Assembly (NCBI RefSeq): GCF_964204645.1
Contig: NC_134026.1
Coordinates: forward strand, 19,982,650-20,046,649
Source: Tubulanus polymorphus
Lineage: Eukaryota > Nemertea > Palaeonemertea > Tubulaniformes > Tubulanidae
DNA length: 64,000 nt
Direction: 5' to 3'
A program made the position numbers and the translations under genes. Under the pieces are notes generated by a model. It saw only the letters and a list, made by a program, of their open reading frames with translations. It was not told where the DNA came from and did not search any database. Every line of letters begins with the position of its first letter. The stretch's first letter is position 1. Shown in pieces: positions 10,501-23,127 of this stretch.

Positions 10501-13500
10501 TTCGCAGACTTGGCATCTTTTTATGATCCAATCTTTTAATTGTGCAGCTCTAGTCTTACACTCGACATTCAAGCCGATGACAGTGGGCCGGTAAAGAAAT
10601 GTATATTGACTGGATTTTGGTAAGTTATAGCCTAAGAATGTAAACCTTGACTTATTGGGAAATTTCTCGACGTACGAAGTATCAACGTGATGATATTCAT
10701 CATTCAAAAATAAACACCTAAGTCTAAGCAAGATTGGCCTACTGTAATAAATTCTAGTAAAACTTTCATTGAGAATTTTAGAATCAGGTCTTGATTCTGA
10801 TATCTATGGTATCTATTTTTTCAGGATGGATACCATTATCAAATGTGGAGATGTTGTACATATTCTGGCTGATTTTGACGGAAACGATACGGCTTACGTA
10901 TCCGACGAGCACGGTCTGCTCGTCGTGAATCCAGATTTTCTGATATCCGGAACAACTGTGGTATCCACAGTTTACTGTATGCGCAAGTAAGTTCCTTTCC
11001 CTGTCGACGCAATGTTGCAATTCTGTATGTTTGATTTGCATGGAAAAATCTCAAGTTGCCCTGCCATCTATCTTACGATTGCGGAATAATCTTTTATATT
11101 TTGCATATACCGGTATTGATTTTGTACTGTAAAAACCTAATTACAGAAAACTTTACTTTCATTACATTTACTATCTTTGATTTTAGGTCTGTATTGAATA
11201 ACAAATTCAAGGTAATGTAATAATCTTTCACGGGGCTTAATGAATTTGATATCTTTATGAAATACAATGAAATGAAATTTGTTTTTATTCTATTGCAGGG
11301 TTCTGAAGGCACTAGTATCCACATGCTGAAAGGTAGCATGATTCATAGTTTATTTCAAGAGGTAATTTTTTCACTTATAAACCTTGATTCATAGAAAATG
11401 ATCTAATATAAACGAATTTAACACAAGAGCCCAGATAGAAATTAGTAAAATGTAGGCTTTTTCCCATTTTAGTCATGGTTTATGTCCTTCTTCAAATGCT
11501 GTTGATGGTCCTAATAAAGAATCATAAATTTTCATTAAAAAGTGACAATCTTCTGAATTTCACAGGTTCTGGAGCGGAAGACTTTCACATTGAAGGGAAT
11601 CACGGAAACAGCGCGGAAAATCTTACAGCAAAAACCATTTTTACATGACATGTAAGATATTAGTTTTATTTTGAAAAAAATGTTCTCTTACGATTGATGG
11701 AAAGGTATATGTGTGCACAGAGGTGTATTTGATGATCTACTTTAGGTCCAGTTACCTAGTTATACTGAAATCAAACAAACATACCCAGTACATAGTCCGT
11801 TGTACGGGATGAGTAGTTACTAGAATTCGATTTGCATTACGTGTATAAGATTTATTGGATGGTTGTATAGTTGTGAGACTGGCCCCTTTCCTCTCTTACT
11901 CAGGTATACTTTGGGGTTAAAGGAACAAAACTTGATGGAAGAAATCGAAAAGTTTATCCCTCAAATCAAACTTTGGATGGAAAAGTACACTACAGTAAAT
12001 AAGCAACATATATTCGGTGAGCGAGCGGTTCAGCGGTCAGCGGCAGACGTTGAAGTTTTGGATGTGAAAGATATCGAAGAGAACGTCTGGTCACCAAGGT
12101 AAATTGACTCTTCCACTTTCTGCCGTAGGTATCAGCCAAGACTTACCACTCAGACATTCAACACTTTATTAACAGAGTTCTTCAAATTTTTGATCGTCCA
12201 GGCTTCATGTGTCCAAGAATCTCAACTCAGACATTTTTTATTCAAAATGAAGCAACAAATGGACCAAACATAAGTCATTTGATCACACTTTAAAACTAGT
12301 GATCGTTCATGCTGTAATGTTAAATGTCTGAAGAGGGTGTCCCCAGCCGCAAATTGATATGCATTGATCAACAGAATACATAGATGTTTATATATCATAT
12401 TTATTCTCTTATTACCGGTATGTTAGTAATATCTTTTTACCGACCAGATTTGGTATAAAAGGGAAAGTCGATGTCACAGTCGAAGTTCGAATACAGGCGC
12501 CGAGCGGACGGGAAAGAAAAGTTGTTCCGTTAGAACTGAAAACGGGGAAGCCTTCATTTTCAGTCGAGCACAAGGGTCAGGTAGTGTATCGGGGCTTCTT
12601 TGAAGCATATTGTGATGCTGTAAAATGACTTGTTATGAGCAAATCGATAAAAGATAAGTACATCTCGTGAACTCTTGATTTATTTTAGGTGACGCTGTAT
12701 TCGATGATGATGTCAGACCGTCGAATCGACCCCGAATCTGGACTTCTGCTCTATTTGTTAGACGGTTCCATGAAGGTCATTCCAGCTCATCAGCCTAATA
12801 AAAGAGGTACATTAGGAGGAGTAGTTTTCTGTCTGGATTGTCGGCCCATCTATCATATTTTTGGGGGCAAAAGCTTTAAACTCATATGAACCAATAATTA
12901 ATGGAATGAACATCTTATACAATATCAACATACAATAGTTCTTGCCTCCTCTGTGATTGTATTTACACCGGAATTAAGTTAGAGTAAGGCTTAAAATAGA
13001 ATCCACAGTTGTTATGACTAAAGTGATTGCAAATTGAACCATCCCTGCCCTAAAGGCATCCTATTCATTTTCATAATTGACATTAAAAATATCGTTCAAG
13101 GCTTTACCTTACTAAAACTGTAGAATATCTATAAGGCTGTTCGATCAACTAAATCCTCGATTAACTACTTGGAACTTGTATTCATCACTGTAGGTTTGAT
13201 TCAGTTACGTAATGAACTGGCGCAGTATCTATCGAATTCGTTGACGAAGACCGAAGACGGGTGGCGTTTAGCGGATTTACCTCAACCGATAAATAATTCG
13301 AGAGGCTGTTCGAAATGTTCGCAGTTACTCAACTGCACCGCTTATCAAAAGTAAGAACAGTACAGCGGAAAATCAGCTACATTCGTTTAATCGGCGCTAT
13401 AGTGATAATCATTTTCTAGGTGTATCGAGAATCGTCAACCGTCGTCTGGCCACGCCATGGAAAATCTGATTCCGTCGACGTTATCGCACTTGAATTCGAC

Positions 13501-16500
13501 GCACCTTCGCTACTACGCCCACTGGTGCCTGCTGTTTCATTTGGAAGCAAATGTGGATAAGAAGAAAATGCAGAACATTTGGTGTATGACGGCATTAAAG
13601 AGGTATGCGCGCTACTAGAATTGGGCGGTTATACTTTCATAGAATTCTCCTTCCCCATTACTAACGAGATGTCCTGTTAAAAATGATTTAGGTTATTTTG
13701 TTGACGCATTCGCTGTTGATTGCTTTTTTGCCCAATTTTATTCTATGCTATTCTGAAAAAAAATTAATTTTGTGTGTACCGAACTTAAGATACCCCAGTG
13801 AATCTTATTTCTCCCAATTTTGTTGTATAAACGGGCATACCGCTCTAATGCATCTACACCGCGCTGCGGTGTATCGTAAGTTGCTAATATTTCACTATCT
13901 TTGACATGCTGCCATCTCCCAATAAACTAATTACTAATTACATGGATACGCTGCAATGTGGTGTACTAGCTAAGTCCATCAACGATTTGTACACTGCAAT
14001 GCTGTGTAGACGCACTGACAGGGTTAAACTTGTGTTGTTTTCCGTTGGTGATTTCAGGGAGTCTCATGGCGAGTGCTTACATGGAATGATTCTGAACGAT
14101 AGCGCCAAACAACTCGAAAACGGAAGATTCGTCCAAACATTCCGAAAACATCCTAAATATGCCATGTAAGCCTGATACATTTGTCTTCACTTCTGTGTTC
14201 ATTTCTGATTTCATTAGTCTGTAGAATCCTTTCAAACGAAATCAATGCTTGGGCTGAACACGAAGCAAAATCTGAGATTTGTTGCAATGGAACATTCGTT
14301 TAACTTGAATTGTGAGTTTACTAAAAAATCATCGATTCCAACCAATTCCGCATTTCTCAGTTAAGATTTAACTCATTGGAAATAAAGGTAGTCGAATCAA
14401 ACGCTCTAATATTTGTGAACTGTAGATAAATGAAGAAATCCCTCAATACAAATTTTATACGATGAAATTTACTGAGAAGTAACAATGCATGTTTTGTTAT
14501 ATGCTTTGTTACTTCTTTTTCTGGTCATTCCACTTGATGATGGCTGTTAACCCAACAGCTGAAATCGTGTGGTTTCATTTTGTTAGATTTTATTGTACAA
14601 GATTTGTATTGTGGGATTTCTTCATTTATTGGAAATGAACTAATTTTACTCTTTAATTTGAATTTAAACAAAAATTGTGGTTCTGGGTTATGTGCTATGA
14701 AACTGATACTGTTGTGTTGGCTGTCTCTCCTGGGGGATCTTGCATGATCTTTCCTGAGCTTCGAAGTTAATTAACAAATGAGTCTAACTCCTATTGATTG
14801 TTACATGGAGCTTTTATTGTTATGATCCATCCAAACGACAATGGCGTCGTTCTTGTCAAGTCTATGATTATTTCTCTGATTACCTATTTTGTGGCTTACA
14901 TATTTCATCGTTTTGTTATCGCAGGAAACTCGCGAATTCCGTACTTTCTGCGAGTGACAGCATCGTCGTTAGTTGCGAAAATAAATGCCAGATTTCGCTG
15001 ACGATGGGCATCGTACAATCAGTTACCGAGGATAGCATCGCTTTAGTCGTTGACAGGTAATCTCTTCATTGAATTGTAATTTGTCTGTTGATTGTTGATT
15101 CTTGAATGACGGATATCTTGAGGAACTTCATAGCGACAATAGTTGTGTATGGGGTTCTTATGAGTTTTGGAAAGCTCTTGGAAAGTTTAAGAAATCGGGA
15201 ATTTTTTTCTCAGCCTTGGAAATGCTATGGAAATTTTGTTTTATTCTCAGTGGCTATGGAAAAGGCGTGGAAAATTGGGAAAAGAGTTTTCCTTCAATTT
15301 TAAATAATAGGCTGCATGCATAATTGTCTTACTTCAATTTTGATAACCAAAGGGAGTTATCACTTTCCAGATAACACATTGTCATAGCCACTATGAAAAA
15401 AATCTTTATGAAAAAGCTTTGTCAATGGTAGGCCTATTAGTAATTGCCACATATTTACTTAGAAAGGGCATCTATATGAAGAAGAGGTTGAGGATGTGTA
15501 ACTTTGGGTGTGGTCTTTTGTATTGTATGGAAAATCTGTAATCTGGATATGGATAATGAAGTGCCATGCAACAAATATATATTAAGGCTAAAAAAAATTG
15601 ATACCTTGTTTCTCCGCTCTGCTGAGCTTAAATGTTGACCCGGCCGGCCGCCTATCTACCCTATACATTACTTTTTTTTAAATCGTGATCAATTTTACCA
15701 TAACAGACCCGGCCGGTATAGAAATGAACTGTTTATAAATTTTATCATATTTTACAAAAATGACCCGGCCGCTGCGGAGAAACAAGGTATCATTTTTGTT
15801 TAGCCTAATAATTAGGTTTTATTGCCCCTAGCCTATATTTCTTCGTCTCTCCTTGGGTAGAAATACCCTCCGACCCACTGTACTACTCAGTGTTTAGCAG
15901 TCATCTATCATTTGCTCATGGGCGTGGATCATTTGCTCATGGGTGTGGAGAAGGGCGATGAATGCAAACTGTCTTGCCCAGGGACTCTACATGTAGTACT
16001 ACACTGATTTCAAACCCCCAAGAGTGAAAGTTATACGAAGTCAGTGTTTTTGGGGAAACACTGTATGATCCAACGTTCTTTTTTCAGAGATCTGCGAAAA
16101 TACTCCGATTGGAAATCGATGGTGTTCCGCATCGATAAATGCGATTACTACAACTCGATGGGCAGTAATTTCAATAATGTGTCGAAACTAATGGAAGACA
16201 CCCCCGTTAGGTAAAATCAGAAATGGATAAAAATCGATTTCACGGTTCCATCCTCAATTCCCTGCATTACTTACTAATCATTTTAGTTGTACTTTTTGAA
16301 CAGCGCTAAACTCCGAGAATTGGTCATTGATTTGAGAGTGCCTGAATTCAATCATGTCCTGCCTAAAACTGACATTGCCAAAGGTATGAAATTCTATATG
16401 AAGGTATTTTATTTGGCAAGTGTGGATGACGCTTTGAACTGTTCACTTTTTTTTGCAGTGAAGCATATTTTCAAATTGTTGAACAAACCACAGAAAACTG

Positions 16501-19500
16501 CTGTTTTAAAGGTGGGTCTTTTGAATCATTTAGACGATAGTTTCTAGAGAATATTGTTCGTAAGTTCCTGGCGTCGGTTTATAGACTGGTATTATCCTGG
16601 GGGTTAACTTAATTCATTTTCAATTGAGTTAACCAGTTAACCCCCTGGTTTGAGTTGTTAGCAGTCTATAGAATCGGCCCCTAGGTTTTGGATCTAACCC
16701 TCAAAGTTGGAAATTTTTTTGAATAAGACCACCAGTCCAGAGGAATCAATTGATTTCGAAAGAAATCTTCCCTGTAATCTAATGGCTTTGTTTCATCTCT
16801 TTTACCAGGTCTTGATGTGCAGAGATTATGTGCTAATTAAAGGCTACCCTGGAACGGGTAAGACATCCACTATTGTTTCATTAGTCAGGGTTCTATCCGC
16901 TATGGGTTTGTCTGTTTTACTGACCAGTTATACTCACTCTGCTGTTGACAATATTCTGCTCAAAATGACAAAGGTAATTTGGCATTGTTTGATTGTTCAC
17001 AACATCGCAACTCCTTATAGTCCAAGATCTTTTATGTTATGTACTTCAATTTCGTAGCATAAACTGGATTTCTTGAGACTGGGAAGGTTAGAAAGAATTC
17101 ATCGCGATATACAGCAATTCTCCGCTGAACATTTGACGAAAGATATCAACAATGTAGCCGATTTAGAAATGTTCTACGCCTCAAAGGTAATGTTCAAATG
17201 GGAATTTCTTTCTTTGATGTAAACTCTTAACTCCTTAACACTATAACATGCTATTGAATGTGGAATTTCAAATACTGTATGATATAATTTGATAGGTGTT
17301 AAATGTTCAAAATTCGCAATCAGTCTCAAAACGATTAAGTTTGGATTGTTTTCCTCATTGAAAACATGAAGTAACCAATAGCGACTAAACCAAACATTTG
17401 AGATTATCTCGTGTTGTGAAACTGGACTCGGACATTTTTTTATGGACTTGAGATTTGTAATACCATGCTATTTAAGAGAGGTACTTTAAGTACCTTCATC
17501 ACTATGGTTATTAAATATCAGAACATAAGAGACTGTGTGCCTATGTAATGGCCTTTCATGTTTACAATGATATGATATGATATGATATGATATGATATGA
17601 TATATGCATGATTGATGTGACGATGTGATGATGTGACTGATTTTCTGACTTTTTCATTTGGGATGTAATTCTAGGATAATCATATCGTTATAGAGGTCTA
17701 CCATCCATACGCTTTTCTACTATGCCATGTTGGTCAGCAAATGATACAAAAAGTGATTTACAATGAAGTTTGTAAATCCCCTGGGCCCGGTTTTATAGAC
17801 TGCTATTATCTTTAACCTGGGGGTAAACTCACTTGAAAATGAATTAAGTTAGCCCCGGGGTTAAAGATGATACCAGTCTATAAAACCGGCCCCTGATTAT
17901 ATTTTCTTGTTATGCATGGCAAGTCTTCAGCGCTGGTTAACCCGCGAACTAAGATGTCACATGCAAGACCTCTATACCCGAGGAGCTTCCAACCATAATA
18001 ATTCAACGAGAATTTGTGTTTTAGATGATAGTTGCTACGACATGTTTAGGCGTGTCTCATGCGATGTTCACTCAGCGTATGTTCGATGTGTGTATCATTG
18101 ACGAGGCGTCGCAGGTGCTGCAGCCGGCTTGTATCGGACCGTTGTTTTTTGCGAAGAAATTTGCCTTGGTTGGTGATCCTGAACAGTTGCCTCCTGTAGT
18201 GCAAAGTAAAGATGCTGTGTAAGTACCGTCGGATAATGGTAGATGGATAGATAGGGTCGGGTCCCTACAACTCCTTGATTGATTTGAAAATCCTTTAAAG
18301 GTGCTTGAAACTCATTTAATTGGAGCAAAATGCCCGAAACTTCTTTCAAATTCTTTTAACTTTGAGGAATAGGCAATTAGAAATTTTGTCCTGCTTGTAG
18401 TTGTACAGTTTTGTCTAAATTGGTGCAGTATTGGGAACAGGATTATTTTTTTCAACCCAATTAGATGATTACCGAATTAGAAACTGATTTTAGGTATTGT
18501 AAAGGATAATTTGCTTACAAAACCACCAAATTGATAATTCATCCAGGAAGAAAGACACTCTAAATATTTGGATGGATATATGAAAGCTGTGGGTACTGGA
18601 GTGTGTAATGGGTAGTGTAGTGTGATCTGTGTGCATTTGTGGCCAGCACACAGATCACATTGTTCAATGGTCCAGGACTCGCGAGATTTTCAACAACACG
18701 GAAGTAACGTGTAATAAATGATGACTTGAATTGCATAACTACCTACCACCCCTCATTATTGTTGGAAAACTAAACGTTCGGCAGTGACTAAAAATTAGTA
18801 ATAACATTTTAGAAATGGCCAGAATTTTAACTTAGGTTCTATCTCATTTTTATCTTACAATTGCGATTGGTATAATTTTTTTTTAATCGGCCGTTAAGGC
18901 TTCATGTTTCGTCTGCAATTCACTGCAAATAGTTACGCAACTACGCACATTTCAGTGTTTTTGGTAGCTGTACACTCAATCGGCACCGTTAGTGACTAGC
19001 TTCACTGCGGAATTATCATTAATTAACATCGCCATATCACATCATCAACTTATATTGTGCCTTAAAGCCCTAACAGCCGAAATAATTGAAATGCACACAC
19101 GATTTCTATCATTGAAAATTGAGAGAGTGGCCATGTTTGTGTTTGCTGCTTCGCGTAAATCCCGCGCGGTGGCGCAACCACGCGGAGTGGGGCCGATACG
19201 TCAAGATAAACAGTACCGATTTAGGAGGACTCTACTATAATTGGGATATTAAGTTATGCAGACGCTTCTTCTAGATTTGAAATTTTCTCCTTTAAAACTC
19301 CTTATATCCCGAAGGATTGTCTATAGGGAGCCTGAATGATTTGTTAAAGCAACAAATTAAAACTGAAAACTCCACTCAACATCTTCGAACAAAAGTTGAA
19401 ATTGCCAGTAAAATTTTTACCAGTGTACTGTAATGCCAGACACACCAAGCTCAGTTCCTTTCGCTCAAATATTTTCAAGAGACTTTTTATATCTGCTTAA

Positions 19501-21562
19501 CCCTTTCAGTGCATCTACACCGCGCCGTGATGTAGATGCACTATAGTGGTATTATTCAACACACTAGGGTGGAATTATTCAAAATTTTCAAATTATCTCC
19601 AGCACTATAGGGTATTGATTAGTCAGCACTGAAAGGGTTAAAGAAGTTTGTTCATTCTTCTTTTCAGAGCATTAGGAATGGCTGAAAGTCTGTTCCAACG
19701 ATTGGATACATCGCACGCTACATATGAACTCAATGTGCAATACAGGATGAATAGGTATGAAGTAATGGATGTTTTAATACCAGGACAATGTAGTTTGAAT
19801 GAAGATACGGCTGAATAAAAAAGAAAATACCACAATGTTTATCGAAAATCATGGGGAATTATTTTCAGACCAATTATGACTCTCAGCAATGAGTTGGTAT
19901 ACAACGGCGCTTTGAAATGTAACTCCGTCCAACAAGAACAGCAATGTCTACAAATTCCGAAACTTGATGTCCTGTTACAAGTAAGTTTCGGTTTGTGCTA
20001 GGGGATGAATGAATTAAACATTGGCATGTCATAGAGATGATTAATTTCTTCTGCTTAGTTGCAAGAATCTTGTCAGTGGTTAGCGGAGTGTATAAGTGGC
20101 AACCCGGGGCGAGAGGTAGTTTTCGTAGACACCACCCTTGTGAGTATCTATTTGTGAATCGTAAGAATTCGAATGTGTTTCCGGTGTATGTATTTTATAG
20201 CATTTCACAAATATTTGAATTCATCGCCTGAGGAGAAATTGAAATTTTTGCCATATTCCTCTATATATACCTGCTTTCACATCTTACTAGGTTCCATGTC
20301 CGGAAAGTCGTAACGCTAAAGGAATGATGCAAAATGAGAAAGAAGCTGTGTTATGTTCTCAGATTGTTCATGCATTATTAACAGTAAGTATTCTTCGAGT
20401 AATTGACAGGGTGGCCACTGATTCAGAAAACCGGGAAAACTCAGGGAATCAGAAAAATCAGGGAAAAACTCTAGGAAATTTGGATATGTTATTGACCTTA
20501 ACATTTTAAACCAAGAAAATCTATCTTGGATTTGACTCGGTGAATTTTGTGTTATAACATGGAAAAATCCAGGAAAACTGGATTGTGGATTTTTGGAACG
20601 ATTGTTTATAGATTGTTTATAGGGTATGTGTGTGTTTGCAACTAGGGCTCAGATTTTTTGCCCCCCAATCAAAATTCATGTGGCCACCCCTTTAAAACCT
20701 CTTGCGTAGAGCACTGATTACACGCATATTTTTCTCTTTCAAGTGCGGCATCGAGAAAGCAAATGTTGGAGTGATATCGCCGTACAGGAATCAGGTTCAG
20801 TTGTTAGCGCAGACGGTCGAGGGTGCATGCGGTTGCGGCGTTGAAGTGAACACCGTCGATCAGTATCAGGGACGAGACAAGGACATTATAATTATCTCTT
20901 TCACGCGCAGTGTCGAGAATCTGCTGAAAATGGTAAACTATACATGTATACCACAAGTAGCTTTCAGCTACGTATACCATATCATATACTTGCACTGGAA
21001 TCTTGTTACAAAAAACTCTTACTGTGTACATATTCTGGGGCGGAGTCTACTGTATTACATATTCATGATCGAGAATATGTTTATCTTGTCAGGATGTTTC
21101 GAAATGTTCATTGAAAAACCTGTGCCGAATATTTGGGCATCAAATCCTGAAAAGCCACCTTATCAGTGTTTTTAGTAAGAAATTAACAAGCCAGGTCCCT
21201 TCGATAAACAGGAGGGTCCCATAATATGTCACAGTTCCTGAAACGAAAGCTGGTTTGAAAAAACAGGTGGGTCCTTAAAAAACGACAGACGGGTCTGGGA
21301 CCCAGGACCTGGCTCTTATTGAAAACACTGCTTATTCTTAGAGGATACAAAAATCATATTCCTTTTCCGTGTATTTTTAAACTTTTGACAAATGTTTTCG
21401 CAGGCAGGTGATATACTCGAAGATATTCGACGCTTGAACGTGGCAGTTACGAGGGCGAGATGTAAACTGATATTGCTCGGATGTAAGAACACCCTACGAC
21501 ATTTCACGCCGTTATCAAAACTCATCGAGATCTTAGCTTCGCAACAGATATCCTTTTTATGA
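7489..21562 (+). CDS. DNA2: DNA2 nuclease-helicase (27 exons)
   Basis: DNA2 cleaves and unwinds 5' flaps in Okazaki-fragment processing and resects double-strand breaks with RPA. Exons: 7489-7551, 8101-9704, 10370-10456, 10548-10619, 10825-10986, 11187-11211, 11299-11361, 11566-11651, 11904-12098, 12448-12580, 12689-12806, 13194-13350, 13420-13602, 14058-14165, 14925-15056, 16088-16210, 16304-16383, 16459-16511, 16809-16973, 17058-17186, 18025-18218, 19668-19754, 19869-19980, 20059-20139, 20291-20383, 20744-20932, 21404-21562. All phases agree and give about 1,550 residues. Order: PIP box, long low-complexity N-terminus, RecB-like nuclease with Fe-S cysteines, superfamily 1 helicase ([41 protein letters not shown]). 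No catalytic residue looks lost. The human protein (about 1,060 residues) lacks the long extension. The initiating exon is not certain. Confidence 0.95.
8101..9704 (+). other. DNA2: DNA2 large exon, disordered N-terminal extension
   Basis: One 1,604-bp exon, by far the longest of the gene, encodes about 535 residues rich in Ser, Thr, Lys and Asp with many Ser-Pro and Thr-Pro sites (TPVTPVTSS-like), suggesting a regulated disordered tail. Near its end an acidic-aromatic stretch, [16 protein letters not shown], resembles peptides that bind the RPA70 N-terminal domain. The acceptor is ATTTCAG at 8094-8100 and the donor is CC/GTGAGT; the next exon completes the split codon. Its base composition is richer in CG than the surrounding introns. 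Confidence 0.85.
10825..13602 (+). other. DNA2: DNA2 nuclease and Fe-S cluster exons
   Basis: These exons hold the RecB-type nuclease. The catalytic Asp is in GKVDVTV and the Glu-x-Lys in PLELKTGK (exon 12448-12580). The four cluster cysteines are one in the YCMRK motif (exon 10825-10986) and three in [10 protein letters not shown] (exon 13194-13350). All are present, so the nuclease is predicted active. A 25-bp micro-exon at 11187-11211 is needed to keep frame and supplies the residues after the first cluster cysteine. Confidence 0.9.
15289..15420. repeat. Dispersed repeat, DNA2 intron 15
   Basis: About 130 bases here (GCATGCATAATTGTCTTAC and the following ATTTTGATAAC, CCAGATAA, ATAGCCACTA blocks) recur in the same order at about 33010-33150 in an intron of the adaptor gene. 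No terminal structure is clear, so it is an old fragment of an interspersed element. Confidence 0.6.
15600..15791. mobile_element. Foldback MITE, GATACCTTGTTTCTCCGC ends
   Basis: A 192-bp element in DNA2 intron 15 with perfect 18-base inverted ends (GATACCTTGTTTCTCCGC and its complement). The motif GACCCGGCCG occurs three times inside, which makes it unusually GC-rich for the intron. No target duplication can be fixed with confidence. Confidence 0.75.
16571..16682. mobile_element. Foldback MITE, TTTATAGACTG family, copy 1
   Basis: About 110 bases in DNA2 intron 18 with inverted ends containing TATAGACTG and CAGTCTATA. The middle is itself self-complementary (GGGGGTTAAC with GTTAACCCCC). Related copies are at 17783-17893 and 42679-42783. 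It has no coding capacity. Confidence 0.7.
17567..17604. repeat. ATATG microsatellite
   Basis: A pure 5-base tandem repeat (ATATG unit, about seven copies) in DNA2 intron 20. It is expected to vary in length between individuals. Confidence 0.9.
17783..17893. mobile_element. Foldback MITE, TTTATAGACTG family, copy 2
   Basis: A 111-bp element in DNA2 intron 20. Its ends read GGGCCCGGTTTTATAGACTG on the left and the near-perfect complement on the right, and its middle is palindromic. It is the best preserved of the three copies seen. Confidence 0.78.
19497..19641. mobile_element. piggyBac-like MITE with TTAA targets, DNA2 intron 21
   Basis: A 137-bp element (19501-19637) with ends CCCTTTCAGTGC and GCACTGAAAGGG, flanked on both sides by TTAA, the target duplicated by piggyBac transposases. 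The right end lies 30 bases before DNA2 exon 22, so the element occupies the usual branch-point zone. It is the shortest intact member of the family here. Confidence 0.88.
21164..21330. mobile_element. Foldback MITE, CAGTGTTTTTA ends
   Basis: A 167-bp element in the last DNA2 intron. Its ends are CAGTGTTTTTAGTAAG and CTTATTGAAAACACTG, with a second inverted pair inside (AAGCCAGGTCCC and GGGACCCAGGACCTGGCT). Confidence 0.7.
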
Positions 21563-21766
21563 ACATAAGTCGGACTGAAACTCTTTCGTGTTGGAATTTA
21601 GTGTCCTTAGTTTGGATGTTTAGACTTAGTGGGCCAATCCATGTAAATGGACCGTCAAAATTCTGCTGGTACATGTACTTTGAAAATTCAAAACACCTGG
21701 AATCAGGAGTTACCAGGTATTTCTAATTCATTTATAATCCTGATCATCAGCTCCCTCAATCCCATT

Positions 21767-22029
21767 CAGTGTTCTCCATTGCTAAATGGGTCGCATCATG
21801 ACATTGAGGCTGCTGGCTTTCAATCCCCCAAAAATTCAAGAAATGTTAGCTTAGTTTTGGTCTACCGGGGTAATCTATTTTTCACAATAGCTCAATATAT
21901 TGATAGAATATTAATATCCACGCTGGTAAGGGCAGAAAATATTTTCTAAGGAGTGGCTGATTCTCAGAGGGGTGGATGTAAAAGTGAAAGGGGTGGCCAC
22001 CCCTCTAAAACCTGTTTTGGAGAACACTG
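21767..22029. mobile_element. MITE with CAGTGTTCTCC ends
   Basis: A 263-bp element with 11-base inverted ends CAGTGTTCTCC and GGAGAACACTG, a terminal sequence typical of hAT-derived MITEs. Internal sequence (GCTTTCAATCCCCCAAAAAT, GGGGTGGCTGATT) recurs at about 34850-35035. No clean 8-bp duplication remains. Confidence 0.7.
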
Positions 22030-22261
22030 CCCTTATGTACGCATTTTAAGCACTGTGAACATACTCCTTGGTAAAAGTGATAGTCAGCTGTTTATCCTAT
22101 CTAACCCTTTTGTTTTTCATAGGGGCCAGTTGCTGAAAGGTTGGTTAAAGTTAACTTTTACCAACTGTTGATTAGCTCTGCTAATTTCAACCTTGTAAGA
22201 GACAAGAAAAATCGGTCGGAAAATGATATATCCACTATCTACGTACATGTACTATACACGT

Positions 22262-22267
22262 AATAAA
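22262..22267 (+). terminator. Possible DNA2 poly(A) signal
   Basis: AATAAA about 700 bases after the DNA2 stop. It is the first plus-strand canonical signal I noticed downstream; without transcript ends the assignment is weak. Confidence 0.25.
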
Positions 22268-22567
22268 ACCTATTTCATATGATCCTTAACTCATCCCTTA
22301 CATACTACCTCTACCTGTCGGCGCCGATCGAATTTATACCGGTTTTAAATGTGCTACTAGTGATGATGAACAAATCAATTGAACTGTGATAGATTTTCCG
22401 CATTCCCTGTGATTTACGTGAGGATATCTTTTTCTCAAGCCGCTGGTTGTCCTGATTACACATGTGATCTTCTACATGATAATGTGTCGTGAAGATTAGA
22501 TTTATCTGTATATAACGTGGATATTGTTATTTTATGCGATATTCATCATCCATATGAAGAAATACGG

Positions 22568-23127
22568 CAGTCAACCTCGGTTAATCCGTCTGTGGTTAAA
22601 CTGTATACCTAAGTGCTTATTCCGTATCAATAGTTTGTCCCGTTTTCAAGAAATGTTATACCCTTTAAAATTCTGCGTCTAATCCGTGTTTTCACTTATT
22701 CCATTTACAAAATACGCGGGCCCGTTGCCTAATTTCTATGTAAATACGTTGTGTGCAGTCCATATCAGCTGTCAGGAACATTCATTTGTTAAGAATTTAA
22801 GCAACTATAATCTACAAGTAATGAGGTTAAATGTGGTCAGTTGGAAATATGAGAAACTCCATAAAACGTTGAAGTAATCCATCAATGTCATTGTTTCGAG
22901 CTCCTCCATTTAATGATGGCTCCTGCTTTCATATTGCTTTCACGTGTCTTAATCGTAGCCACATGATTTTAAGTAAATGATTTAGACATCTTTAAACCGG
23001 CTATTGCACTGGTTATCCGCTTAAATCATCGTTTATGGATTATGATTAATTCCTAGAACTCGTGCGGATTATCTGTTATCCCTGTATCACTCAGTCCCGA
23101 GTGAAACGGATTAACCGAGGTTGACTG
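22568..23127. mobile_element. pogo/Tigger-like nonautonomous element
   Basis: A 560-bp element with long inverted ends: CAGTCAACCTCGGTTAATCC on the left and its complement on the right. CAGT...ACCTCG with a nearby TAATCCG is characteristic of pogo-type DNA transposons. TA follows the right end, the expected target; the left flank is altered. No transposase remains. Confidence 0.75.

Larger units (their letters stand above)
16459..21562 (+). other. DNA2: DNA2 superfamily 1 helicase exons
   Basis: Motif Q-like LNKPQKTAV (16459-16511), Walker [10 protein letters not shown] and motif Ia [10 protein letters not shown] (16809-16973), Walker B IIDEASQ and motif [11 protein letters not shown] (18025-18218), motif IV QYRMN (19668-19754), motif [13 protein letters not shown] (20744-20932), and motif [13 protein letters not shown] (21404-21562) occur in order. 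The stop is TGA at 21560-21562. A plus-strand AATAAA at 22262-22267 is a possible poly(A) signal. Confidence 0.93.
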
